The position numbers and the translations under genes are program-made. Below the pieces are notes generated by a model, which searched no databases, had not been told where the DNA came from, and saw only the letters and a list, made by a program, of their open reading frames with translations. Source: an uncultured Opitutales bacterium (GTDB taxonomy: Bacteria; Verrucomicrobiota; Verrucomicrobiia; Opitutales; Intestinicryptomonadaceae). Taken from it: a DNA stretch of 64,000 nucleotides. This document shows positions 18,233-26,815 of the stretch, one piece after another; within the stretch, counting starts at the first letter, position 1; each line of letters starts with the position of its first letter. The stretch spans positions 1 through 64,000 of the forward strand of contig URDC01000002.1 in the NCBI GenBank assembly GCA_900546565.1, given 5' to 3'.

Positions 18233-18347
18233 TGCGCGTTGGCTTGGCAGTGTGGAGTGTAGGCTTGGGTAAAATGGGCTCGGGCGGAGTGTCGCCCGAA
18301 ATCGGGTCGGGTGCGGAGCGGGTGGAATCAAACGGGGCAAAAATATT

Positions 18348-18377
18348 TTGACATACCCTGCCCGCCTGTGTTCTAAT
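18348..18377 (+). promoter_or_regulatory. Sigma-70-type promoter, near-leaderless
   Basis: TTGACA (18348-18353) is separated by 18 bases from TCTAAT (18372-18377), five of six matches to TATAAT. Transcription would begin near 18384, only about three bases before the ATG at 18387, and no Shine-Dalgarno sequence precedes that ATG. The mRNA is therefore probably leaderless. Confidence 0.6.
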
Positions 18378-18386
18378 GATTCAATT

Positions 18387-18854
18387 ATGGCAAAAGTCGA
18401 TATTCAGTTGGTGGAAATGGTCTTGAAACGCGCAAAAGTGGACACTGCGCAGATAGCCAAGATTTTGGAGGACATTAAATACGAAACCGAAGCGGCAAAG
18501 GATACCGCCGAAAAAGAACCCGCGGTGAAAAAGCAATTCGTGGTGATTGTAAACGACCCCTACGGAAAAATCGAAGAAACGGGGTTTGAATACTCGGGCT
18601 GGGTTGTGCAGATTCCCGAAGACGCCGCGCCGCAGAGCGCGCTGCAAAAGCTGCATTTCGGCGCATACGACTTCAATATCACCCCGAAAGGGCGCAAAAT
18701 GCCGATTAAGACGATTGACGAAGCCGTGCGGTTCGGGTCGGCGAAGATTTACAAAGAGCACCAGATTTGGCTCAAAAACAAAGAGCCCGTTTTGATTATG
18801 ACGACGAACGGGAAGCTCCCGAAAGCTCCGAAATCGGAGGAAGAGGAGTTTTAG
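18387..18854 (+). CDS. Small cytosolic protein of unknown function
   Basis: I do not recognise this 155-residue protein. It has no signal peptide or membrane segment. The N-terminal 45 residues look helical (VEMVLKRAKVDTAQIAKILEDIKYE), the middle is a strand-rich domain (KKQFVVIVNDPYG, GWVVQIPEDAAPQSALQKL, then a basic GRKMPIKTIDEAVRFG), and the end is an acidic EEEEF tail. This suggests a small nucleic-acid or protein-binding adaptor, but that is a guess. It has its own strong promoter immediately upstream and sits between addAB and def. The start at 18387 fits the promoter better than the upstream frame start at 18348, which would lie inside the -35 box. Confidence 0.75.
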   Translation: MAKVDIQLVEMVLKRAKVDTAQIAKILEDIKYETEAAKDTAEKEPAVKKQFVVIVNDPYGKIEETGFEYSGWVVQIPEDAAPQSALQKLHFGAYDFNITPKGRKMPIKTIDEAVRFGSAKIYKEHQIWLKNKEPVLIMTTNGKLPKAPKSEEEEF

Positions 18855-19011
18855 GATTTTTTTGGGCTCGCTCCGGCTTCGGAAGGAGGCTCGGGACTGG
18901 GCTTTGGAAGCGGCTTTCGGAGGTGGGCTCTGAAAAAAATTTCGAGTTCGGAAGTTTTCGGAAAAATTCGGGTTATTTTCGTCAAAAAAAATTGTTAAAC
19001 GCGCAAAAAAT

Positions 19012-19605
19012 ATGGCCATACTACGCATAACTAAATTCGGAGAAAACATTTTGAAAGAGCACGCAAAGCCCGTCGAAAAATTCGACGCGGATTTGAAAAA
19101 GCTCGCCGACGATATGTTCGAGACGATGTGCGCGGCGAACGGTCTGGGGCTTGCCGCGCCGCAGGTCGATGTGCCGCTTTCTATGTTTGTGATTGATATG
19201 CGCAGGCGGCTCAACAACGAAGAGCCGTGCAAATTTACGATTGACTCGCGCGAGTTGCCGCTGGACATTGCGATGCCGTTTGTGGCGGTAAATCCGAAAT
19301 TGGAGCTCACGGGGGAGTATTTGGAAACGTGCGACGAAGGGTGTTTGTCGTTCCCGGGGATTTATGCGCCCGTAGAGCGCGTCGATGTGGTGAGGCTCGA
19401 ATATTTCGACCTCGAAGGCGCGAAACACGTCCTTGTCTGCAACGACTTGTTCGCGCGTTGTGTTCAACACGAATTCGACCACCTAAACGGCGTGTGTTTC
19501 GTCAACCGCGTTCCGCAAAAGGACCTTGCCAAAGTCGAGACGAAATTGAAGCAATTAAAGCGTCAGACGCGCGACTTTTTGAGGGAACAAAAAAAGCGGA
19601 TGTAG
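19012..19605 (+). CDS. def: Peptide deformylase
   Basis: Def removes the formyl group from nascent N-terminal methionine. All three metal-site motifs are present: GLGLAAPQV (about residues 44-52), EGCLSFPG (about 108-115; the Cys binds the metal) and QHEFDHLNG (about 151-159; two His ligands and the catalytic Glu). The 197-residue protein is slightly longer than the E. coli enzyme because of an insert between motifs 1 and 2 (MRRRLNNEEPCKFTIDSRELPLD) and a Lys-rich tail. No ribosome binding site is evident. coaE follows 33 bases later. Confidence 0.95.
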   Translation: MAILRITKFGENILKEHAKPVEKFDADLKKLADDMFETMCAANGLGLAAPQVDVPLSMFVIDMRRRLNNEEPCKFTIDSRELPLDIAMPFVAVNPKLELTGEYLETCDEGCLSFPGIYAPVERVDVVRLEYFDLEGAKHVLVCNDLFARCVQHEFDHLNGVCFVNRVPQKDLAKVETKLKQLKRQTRDFLREQKKRM

Positions 19606-19638
19606 CGGGATTGCCGCCGATTTTTACGCTCGAAAAAA

Positions 19639-20217
19639 ATGGAAAAAATCACGATAGCGTTGACGGGCGGCATGGGCTGCGGAAAGTCGCAGGCGGCGGC
19701 GGCGTTTGCTGAATTCGGACTCTGCGTGCTCGACGCCGACAAGCTGGCGCGCGAGGCGTTGGAATATGACCCGCGCGCCCGGGCGGTTGTAGGCGATATT
19801 GCGGGCGAAGAGGCGTTTAAGGACGGGCGTGTGGACAGGAAGCTCGTGGCGCAAAAGGTGTTCGCCGACGCGCGGAAGCTGGCGCGGCTTGAAAGTGTCG
19901 TCCATCCGATTGTCGCCGAAATGTGGCGCAAAAGAACCGAAAATGCGCGGATTGCGGTTGTTGAAATTCCCCTGCTTTTCGAAAAAAAACTTGAAAAAGA
20001 ATTCGATTTGTGCGTTAGTGTCTACTGTGGCGAGCGGGTTCGCGCGAGGCGTCTCGAACTGCGGGGTATGTCCCCGAGCGAAATGGAGCAAAGAGACGCG
20101 TTTCAAATGTCTCCCGCTCAAAAGGCCAATCTCGCCGACATCGTAATTTTCAACGAGACTTCCGTGGATTTTTTAAAGGCTCAGGTCGCGAGAATAGTTC
20201 TACGTCTAAACAGGTAA
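19639..20217 (+). CDS. coaE: Dephospho-CoA kinase
   Basis: CoaE phosphorylates the ribose of dephospho-CoA in the last step of coenzyme A synthesis. The P-loop GGMGCGKS is at residues 10-17, followed by VLDADKLARE (the conserved DxD region), the lid-like RRLELRGMS segment and the terminal IVFNETS strand typical of the family. At 192 residues it has normal length. It lies between def and rho on the same strand; the gap to rho is only three bases, so def-coaE-rho may be one transcription unit. Confidence 0.93.
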   Translation: MEKITIALTGGMGCGKSQAAAAFAEFGLCVLDADKLAREALEYDPRARAVVGDIAGEEAFKDGRVDRKLVAQKVFADARKLARLESVVHPIVAEMWRKRTENARIAVVEIPLLFEKKLEKEFDLCVSVYCGERVRARRLELRGMSPSEMEQRDAFQMSPAQKANLADIVIFNETSVDFLKAQVARIVLRLNR

Positions 20218-20220
20218 AAA

Positions 20221-23200
20221 ATGCAAGAAGACCAAACCGTATACCCCTCCGAGCAGCATCCCAAAAAGCGCGGAAGGAAACCAAAGAATTTGACGCCGCA
20301 GGACGGTGTTTCGGAAATCGCGGCGGCGACGCCGAAAAAGCGCGGAAGAAAGCCGAAAAAGCGCGTCGAAGATGTCGCGCAAGATGTGTCCGAACAGGGC
20401 GTTTTGCGGGAAGCGCAAAATGGAGGCTCGGCCGGCGGAAACGGTAGCGCGGATTTTACGGGCGAACACGCGGAAGATTCCGAAAAAGCGCGGGCGCGGG
20501 AAAGAGTTTCTGCGGAAGTTTCGGGCGGCGAGGGCGCGGACGAATTCGAGAAAAACGCAAAGTCGCTGCGGGCTATGCGCAGAAATTCAAAGACGAAATT
20601 CCGCGACTTAAAGCGCGACGACGGCCCGCAATGGCGCGATGTGGAACCGCCGAAAGAATCGGCGGACAACGGCGCGGACGAGCCGCGGGACGCGGTTTTT
20701 ACGCCCGCGCAGGACGAATTCGCGTTCGGCGCGAACGGCGGGGACTCGGATTCGAATACGGAAGATGGGGATTCGGGGCGTCGAAGCGGAAGTGAAGAAG
20801 GCGCGGAATTCGCGAATTTCGAAGGGGCGGAAGACGACGACGGGATTCCGACGTCGTATTCGACTACCGACGAAGATTTGATTCAAGACAACTATCAGCT
20901 GCGTTTTGAAGAAGACGGCGGCGAGGGCGATTTTGCAAGTGGGCGCGGCTACGACACTGCGCAGCGCGAAGGCGAAAGCGCAGGCGCGGCGCGGGACTCG
21001 GAGTCCGACGGATTAGATGCGCGGAATCGGCGCAACAACAACCGCTTCGGCAACAGGGACAACCAACAGCAAAACGGCAAATGGAGCAAGGGTAACAACC
21101 GCTTCAACCGCAACCAGAATCGTCCCTATCAGCAAAATCAAAACCAGCAGCAAAACAACCGCTTCAACCGCAACCAGAATCGCCAAAACCAGCAAAACGG
21201 CAGGTTCGGCGCGGCGCAGAACAATCAGAATCAGAACGCGCAAAAGAACCAGAACAGGCAGAGTCCGCAAAATCAGAACCAGCAGACCATGCGCGGCAAA
21301 CAGGCGAAACCGAAGTGGTCGGCGGGCGAAGGCGACGGCGTGATGAATCCAACGGAATTGTTCGAATCGCCAGATTTGAAGAGTTTCGAGGCTATCGGGC
21401 AATTTTTGGCGCGGGAATATTTGGGCGTAGACGCGCAGGCGGCGCAACAGGCGGCGCAAAACGGGCTGGGTGAAGCGCAAGGCTGCGGCGCGAGTGATGT
21501 CGCCGAAATCGGCGCAAATGCGGATGTCGCGGGTGGCTGCCCTGCCCCGACGGAAGCTGCGAAAGCGAATGAAGAGGCGGTTTTGCGCGGCATGGGTGAT
21601 GCAGGAGAAAATGCGATTTCGGAAATTGAGGAAGCCAACGCGGTAAAGCAGATGTCGGTTTCGGAAGCCAAGAGCGAAGAGGTTGTCGAAGCCGCCGAAA
21701 GTGAAGCCAATGCGGGCGAATCCGCTTCGGGCGAAGCGGAAGGCGAAAGTGTTTCGAATGACGGTCAGGAGCCGCTGTCCTACTGGGATATGTTGGAACG
21801 CTCGAACAGGCAGTTGCTTTATCCCGAAGAAAATGCGGAAAGCGGCGCGGCTGGCGGAGACGCGGAAGCTGGCGGAAGTGTAGCTGCGGGCGAAAGCTCG
21901 CCCGCGCGTGAAAACACGGCGGGCGGGATGTCAGACGGCGCGGAATGCGCTTCGGGAATCGGTTCGACCGACGGCGCGAAGGAGAAAGTCGCGGGCTTTG
22001 TTGAAGCCGCAGTGCAGGAATCGGGGATTTTCGCGCCCGAATATGACGTGAAAATCGAAGGCGCGGGCGAAGTGAAGTCGGTTGCGGACTTCGAAAGGAT
22101 TTACGCGCTCGCGCCGAAAGAATTGGCGCAATATCTTGCCGCAGCAGGGATTCCGCACAGATCGGGGCTTAACAAAAACGAATTGCTCAAAGACTTCTTC
22201 GACTTTGCCGCGGAGCAAAAAAAGCTTGTGCGAGCCGTCGGGATTCTGGACGTTTTCGAAAACGGTCTGGGAGGGGCTGTCGTCTTTGAAAGCGACAACT
22301 ACCGTTTGCGCAGGTTCTCGGTTTATGTGCCCAAGATTTTCATCGACAAATACGGGCTTAAACGCGGGCACAGGCTCGAAGTTTTGGCGGCGTCGCCGAG
22401 GTCGGAAAAATCGTGCCCGTTCGCGGTAAAGGTTTGCTCGGTTATGGGCGGAAAGCCCGAAAACGCCAAGGACATTACGGCGTTCAACGAGCTTGTGCCG
22501 TATTATCCGACGCGCAGGATAATTATGGAATGCGACGCGCACTCGGCGCGGACGAATGTCTCGATGAGGGCCGTCGACTTGATTTCGCCCGTGGGGCTCG
22601 GGCAGCGCGCGCTTATCGTCGCGCCGCCGCGCACGGGCAAAACGGTGCTCATGCAGACGATGGCAAAATCTATACGCGCAAACAAACCCGAAGCGAACCT
22701 CGTGGTTTTGCTTGTCGACGAGCGTCCAGAGGAAGTGACGGACTTTAAGCGCGCCATAGACGCGGAAGTTGTGGCCTCGACTTTCGACGAAGACGCTCTA
22801 AGCCACGTGCACGCAGCCGAAATGGTCATCAGCAAAGCGCGAAGAATGGTCGAATGCGGCGAAGACGTGATTATTTTGCTGGACTCGATTACGAGGCTTG
22901 CGCGCGCCTACAACGCGCTTATGCCGAACGGCGGCAGAACGATGTCGGGCGGCGTCGAGGCGAATGCGCTGCAAAAGCCGAAGAAGTTTTTCGGGTCGGC
23001 GCGAAACATCGAAGGGGGCGGGTCGCTTACGATTATCGCGACGGCGTTGATAGAGACGGGCAGCAAAATGGACGAAGTGATTTTCGAGGAATTCAAGGGA
23101 ACGGGCAACTTGGAGCTACATCTTGACCGCTCGCTTTCGGACAAGCGCATATTTCCGGCAATCAACATAGAAAAGTCGGGAACGCGCAAGGAGGAGCTGC

Positions 23201-23346
23201 TCTACCATCCCGACGAACTGGAAAAAATTTATACTCTGCGCAGGGCCATGCACGGCGTTCCGATAGCGGACGCTATGGAGATGCTCTTGCAAAGATTAAA
23301 AAAGACAAAAACAAATGTTGAATTTTTGCTCGGATTGAATAGATAG
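20221..23346 (+). CDS. rho: Transcription termination factor Rho with long prion-like N-terminal extension
   Basis: The last ~420 residues are a standard Rho hexameric RNA translocase: N-terminal helical domain and cold-shock-like RNA site (from about 620), P-loop APPRTGKT (about 800-808), Walker B VVLLVDERPEE, the Q-loop region KKFFGSARNIEGGGSL and the R-loop region FKGTGNLELHLDRSL. Ahead of it are about 620 extra residues: two KKRGRKPK motifs (15-22 and 39-46) like AT-hooks, a long acidic part, an Asn/Gln/Arg-rich tract at about 269-360 (repeats of NNRFNRNQNR), then an Ala/Glu/Gly-rich acidic linker. E. coli Rho is 419 residues. The frame is open without interruption and the base composition matches the neighbours, so the extension appears real. 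Confidence 0.95.
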   Translation: MQEDQTVYPSEQHPKKRGRKPKNLTPQDGVSEIAAATPKKRGRKPKKRVEDVAQDVSEQGVLREAQNGGSAGGNGSADFTGEHAEDSEKARARERVSAEVSGGEGADEFEKNAKSLRAMRRNSKTKFRDLKRDDGPQWRDVEPPKESADNGADEPRDAVFTPAQDEFAFGANGGDSDSNTEDGDSGRRSGSEEGAEFANFEGAEDDDGIPTSYSTTDEDLIQDNYQLRFEEDGGEGDFASGRGYDTAQREGESAGAARDSESDGLDARNRRNNNRFGNRDNQQQNGKWSKGNNRFNRNQNRPYQQNQNQQQNNRFNRNQNRQNQQNGRFGAAQNNQNQNAQKNQNRQSPQNQNQQTMRGKQAKPKWSAGEGDGVMNPTELFESPDLKSFEAIGQFLAREYLGVDAQAAQQAAQNGLGEAQGCGASDVAEIGANADVAGGCPAPTEAAKANEEAVLRGMGDAGENAISEIEEANAVKQMSVSEAKSEEVVEAAESEANAGESASGEAEGESVSNDGQEPLSYWDMLERSNRQLLYPEENAESGAAGGDAEAGGSVAAGESSPARENTAGGMSDGAECASGIGSTDGAKEKVAGFVEAAVQESGIFAPEYDVKIEGAGEVKSVADFERIYALAPKELAQYLAAAGIPHRSGLNKNELLKDFFDFAAEQKKLVRAVGILDVFENGLGGAVVFESDNYRLRRFSVYVPKIFIDKYGLKRGHRLEVLAASPRSEKSCPFAVKVCSVMGGKPENAKDITAFNELVPYYPTRRIIMECDAHSARTNVSMRAVDLISPVGLGQRALIVAPPRTGKTVLMQTMAKSIRANKPEANLVVLLVDERPEEVTDFKRAIDAEVVASTFDEDALSHVHAAEMVISKARRMVECGEDVIILLDSITRLARAYNALMPNGGRTMSGGVEANALQKPKKFFGSARNIEGGGSLTIIATALIETGSKMDEVIFEEFKGTGNLELHLDRSLSDKRIFPAINIEKSGTRKEELLYHPDELEKIYTLRRAMHGVPIADAMEMLLQRLKKTKTNVEFLLGLNR

Positions 23347-23390
23347 ATATATATTCTACTTTAAACCCTGTTTTAACACCACCATATTTT

Positions 23391-25094
23391 ATGACATCGG
23401 CGGACGATTTTGTATTACAATTACTACACGAAAAAGGAATTGTCGGAGAGGACATTATTTCGCTTGCGAAAGAGCAGCTGCGCTCGGAAGGCGTCTCGGG
23501 CACGGAGCTGGACTCGAAGGCAATCGATTTGTTGGTTGAAAAGCACTACTGCACGTTCGAACAAATTTACAAAATGCTCTCGGACGAGTTCAGTATTCCC
23601 TTGGCGAATCTCGGAGAGATAAGTGTCAGCGACCACGTGAAGGAACTTGTCGGCGACGACATCATAAGAAAATACAACATTCTGCCGATCGACGTTTCGA
23701 ACGGGCAGCTGGAAGTGGTGATTTCCGACCCGATGGATATGGACACTGTCGACACGGTCGGGCGTCTGGTGGGTATGCCGATAGATCTGCGCCTTGCCCC
23801 GCCCCACGCAATCAAGGACGCCATAGACGCTCAATTCGGGTTGAAGGGAGATTTTTCGTCGGTGCTCGAAGGCGGTGCCGCGGACGGATCGGACGTTAAA
23901 ATGGACACGGGCAAGGCTACCGAAGAGGAAGCCCCCATTATCAAGTATGTGCAATCGCTAATCACCGAAGCCGTAAAGCGGCGGGCAAGCGACATTCATC
24001 TTGAACCGCTCGAAAAGCGTTTCCGCGTGCGCTACCGCATTGACGGCGTATTGGTCGAAGTGGAAAATCCGCCCAAGAGGCTGCAACCCTCGATTATTTC
24101 GCGTTTGAAGCTTATGGCGGAAATGTCGATTGCCGAAAAGCGCGTGCCCCTCGACGGAAGAATCCAGATTACATACAACAACAAGGACATCGACTTGCGT
24201 GTGTCGAGTTTGCCGACGGTTTACGGCGAGAGCATTGTTATGCGTATCCTCGACAAGGAAGGTCTGCGTTTGGGGCTGCCCGAATTGGGCTTCTTCTCGG
24301 ACGACCAATCGACGTTCGAGCGCATTGTCGGTATGGCCGATGGCATATTCCTCGTGACGGGGCCGACGGGTTCGGGTAAGTCTACGACGCTTTATTCGGC
24401 TCTGAATTATTTGAACCATCCGGACAGGAAAATCATCACGGTCGAAGATCCTGTCGAATACCAGATGACGGGCATCAATCAGGTTCAGGTGCGCCGCGAG
24501 GTGGGCATGACTTTTGCCGCGGCGTTGAGGTCCATGTTGCGCCAAGCCCCGAACATAATAATGATTGGCGAAATTCGAGACCTCGAAACGGCGGAAATTG
24601 CAATCAACGCGTCGCTGACGGGCCATATGGTATTTAGCACGCTGCACACAAACGACGCGCCAAGCGCGGTTACGCGTTTGGTCGATATCGGCGTCAAGCC
24701 TTTCCTTGTGTCGGCGTCGTTGCGGGCGGCGTTGGCGCAGAGACTTGTCCGCAAAAACTGCGCAGCCTGCAAAGAGCACTACACTCCCGACCCGCGTGTA
24801 TTGCAAGCTATCGGCATAAACGAAATCGAGGCCGCCGGTATGAATTTCATGCACGGAACGGGGTGTCCGAAATGCAACGGAATAGGCTATAAGGGTCGTA
24901 TGGGCATTTTCGAAATCTTCATCGTAAACGAAGAGCTGCAACAGATGATTTACGAGGGAAGAACGCTTGTCGAACTGCGGGCGAAGGCTCGCGAACTGGG
25001 AATGCGCGTTATGCGCGAAGACGGTGTCAGAAAGGTCGCAAGCGGCCTGACGACCGCCGACGAAGTTCTGAAAGTCACAATGAACGAAGCATAA
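23391..25094 (+). CDS. GspE/PilB-family secretion or pilus assembly ATPase (copy 1)
   Basis: This 567-residue hexameric ATPase powers pilus or type II secretion pseudopilus assembly from the cytoplasmic face. It has the GspE N-terminal domain (SIPLANL, LPIDVSNGQLEVVISDPMD), the linker RRASDIHLEP, Walker A GPTGSGKS (about 324-331), the Asp box, Walker B region IMIGEIRDLETAEIA, the His box and a four-Cys zinc motif (CAACKEHY ... CPKC). It resembles the following gene along most of its length. No pilin, PilT, PilQ or PilMNOP gene is adjacent, so I cannot tell a type IV pilus from a type II system. Confidence 0.93.
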   Translation: MTSADDFVLQLLHEKGIVGEDIISLAKEQLRSEGVSGTELDSKAIDLLVEKHYCTFEQIYKMLSDEFSIPLANLGEISVSDHVKELVGDDIIRKYNILPIDVSNGQLEVVISDPMDMDTVDTVGRLVGMPIDLRLAPPHAIKDAIDAQFGLKGDFSSVLEGGAADGSDVKMDTGKATEEEAPIIKYVQSLITEAVKRRASDIHLEPLEKRFRVRYRIDGVLVEVENPPKRLQPSIISRLKLMAEMSIAEKRVPLDGRIQITYNNKDIDLRVSSLPTVYGESIVMRILDKEGLRLGLPELGFFSDDQSTFERIVGMADGIFLVTGPTGSGKSTTLYSALNYLNHPDRKIITVEDPVEYQMTGINQVQVRREVGMTFAAALRSMLRQAPNIIMIGEIRDLETAEIAINASLTGHMVFSTLHTNDAPSAVTRLVDIGVKPFLVSASLRAALAQRLVRKNCAACKEHYTPDPRVLQAIGINEIEAAGMNFMHGTGCPKCNGIGYKGRMGIFEIFIVNEELQQMIYEGRTLVELRAKARELGMRVMREDGVRKVASGLTTADEVLKVTMNEA

Positions 25095-25116
25095 AAACCA
25101 ACGGCAAGGATTTACA

Positions 25117-26787
25117 ATGTTTGAAGACCACAACAACGCAATTTACGACATTATGCTTTCGAGCGGGCTGCTTACGAAGCCGCAGCTCGAAGAACTGGAC
25201 GAAACCCACGTCAACACGGGCAAGCCGCTGGCGGACGTGATTATAGACTCGGGGCTTGTAGACAAGGACGCGATGCTCAAAGCCATTGCAAAAGATATGC
25301 GCTACGAGTATATGCCCTTCCCCCCCGCGGAGATTCCCGAGGACGCAATCAAGCAGCTGCGCCCGAATATGGCGCGAACTTACGGGGTTGTGCCGATCAA
25401 ATTCGACGACACGAACATCACGCTCATTGCGAAGGACCCGTTTAACAACGCAGTCATTGACGACTTGACATTCTCGCTTAACAAGGACGTTTCGCTGGTG
25501 GTGATGGACCCCGAGAAAGTCGATGCGTTGATTGTTCAATACTACGGCGAGGACAACCTCAGCATTGACGACATCCTTTCGGAAATCAAGGACGACGACT
25601 TTGGCAACGGCGATGCATCGTCGAAGGCAAACGAAACGCCTATTATCCGCTTTGTAAATTTGATTTTACAGCAAGCGGTAAAGGACAAGGCAAGTGACAT
25701 TCACTTCGAACCGTTCGAAGACCAATTCAAAATCCGCTACCGTATCGACGGTGCACTTTACGAAATGGCTCCGCCGCCGAAGAGCTTGGCGTTGCCCGTG
25801 ATTTCGCGCATCAAGGTTTTGGCGAACCTCAACATTGCCGAAACCCGCATTCCTCAGGACGGAAGAATAAAGATTACGATTTCGGGGCGTCCGGTGGACT
25901 TGCGTGTGTCTACGCTGCCAACGCAATTCGGCGAAAGCGTCGTGTTGCGCGTTCTCGACAAGGGCGTTGTAAACCTCGACCTCGAAAAGCTTTCGATGCC
26001 CGACGAGATTATGGAAAATATCCGCCGTCTTGTTAAGTTGCCAAACGGTATTTTCATTGTAACGGGACCGACGGGTTCGGGCAAGACGACTACGCTTTAC
26101 TCGGCGTTACGCGAAGTAAACACGGTTGACGTGAAAATTCTGACTTCGGAAGACCCTGTCGAATACGAAATCGACGGCATTATGCAGGTGCAGATTAACC
26201 ACCAAGTCGGGCTCGACTTCGCGCGCTGTTTGAGGGCGTTTTTGCGTCAGGACCCCGACAAGATAATGGTGGGCGAAATCCGCGACCTCGAAACCGCGCA
26301 GATTGCGGTTCAGGCGTCGCTGACAGGGCACGTCGTTTTGGCGACGCTGCACACGAACGACTCGCCGGGGGCGGTCACGCGTTTGATGGATATGGGGCTT
26401 GAACCATACCTTATTGCGGCGTCGCTCGAAGGCGTGTTGGGTCAGCGTCTGGTGCGCCGAATTTGCCCGACTTGCAGGACGGCTTTCGAGCCCGACCAAG
26501 CCACTATCGACAAGCTCGGCGTGGACCCGATTGAAATTGCCGACAAGAAATTCTATTTCGGCAAAGGATGCGCGGACTGCGGCGGCTCGGGCTATCGCGG
26601 GCGACAGGGTCTGTTCGAGCTTCTGCTTGTAAACGACACCCTGCGCGACCTCATTACGGCGCGCGCCCCGACTATGGTCTTGAAGCAGAAGGCTGTCGAG
26701 CTCGGCATGCGCACGCTGCGCGACGACGGTCTGCGTGCGATTTTCGACGGCGCGACTACCGTCGACGAAGTTTTGAAATACACTTAA
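25117..26787 (+). CDS. GspE/PilB-family secretion or pilus assembly ATPase (copy 2)
   Basis: The 556-residue product repeats the domain plan of its upstream neighbour: N-terminal GspE domain (MPFPPAEIPEDAIKQLRPNMA), DKASDIHFEP, Walker A GPTGSGKT (about 317-324), IMVGEIRDLETAQIA and the zinc motif CPTCRTAF ... CADCGG. It starts 22 bases after copy 1 and is followed 28 bases later by the platform protein, so the three form an operon. The two copies differ enough (for example IAEKRVPLDG versus IAETRIPQDG) that they are old paralogues rather than a recent duplication. They may form mixed hexamers or serve different conditions; that is inference. Confidence 0.93.
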   Translation: MFEDHNNAIYDIMLSSGLLTKPQLEELDETHVNTGKPLADVIIDSGLVDKDAMLKAIAKDMRYEYMPFPPAEIPEDAIKQLRPNMARTYGVVPIKFDDTNITLIAKDPFNNAVIDDLTFSLNKDVSLVVMDPEKVDALIVQYYGEDNLSIDDILSEIKDDDFGNGDASSKANETPIIRFVNLILQQAVKDKASDIHFEPFEDQFKIRYRIDGALYEMAPPPKSLALPVISRIKVLANLNIAETRIPQDGRIKITISGRPVDLRVSTLPTQFGESVVLRVLDKGVVNLDLEKLSMPDEIMENIRRLVKLPNGIFIVTGPTGSGKTTTLYSALREVNTVDVKILTSEDPVEYEIDGIMQVQINHQVGLDFARCLRAFLRQDPDKIMVGEIRDLETAQIAVQASLTGHVVLATLHTNDSPGAVTRLMDMGLEPYLIAASLEGVLGQRLVRRICPTCRTAFEPDQATIDKLGVDPIEIADKKFYFGKGCADCGGSGYRGRQGLFELLLVNDTLRDLITARAPTMVLKQKAVELGMRTLRDDGLRAIFDGATTVDEVLKYT

Positions 26788-26815
26788 TTAAACCCCTCTC
26801 ATCTTAAAGGAAATT

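Noticed and set aside
20263..20358. Rho extension as a separate upstream gene
   Set aside because: The frame is uninterrupted into the Rho core, with no stop and no credible internal start with a ribosome binding site.
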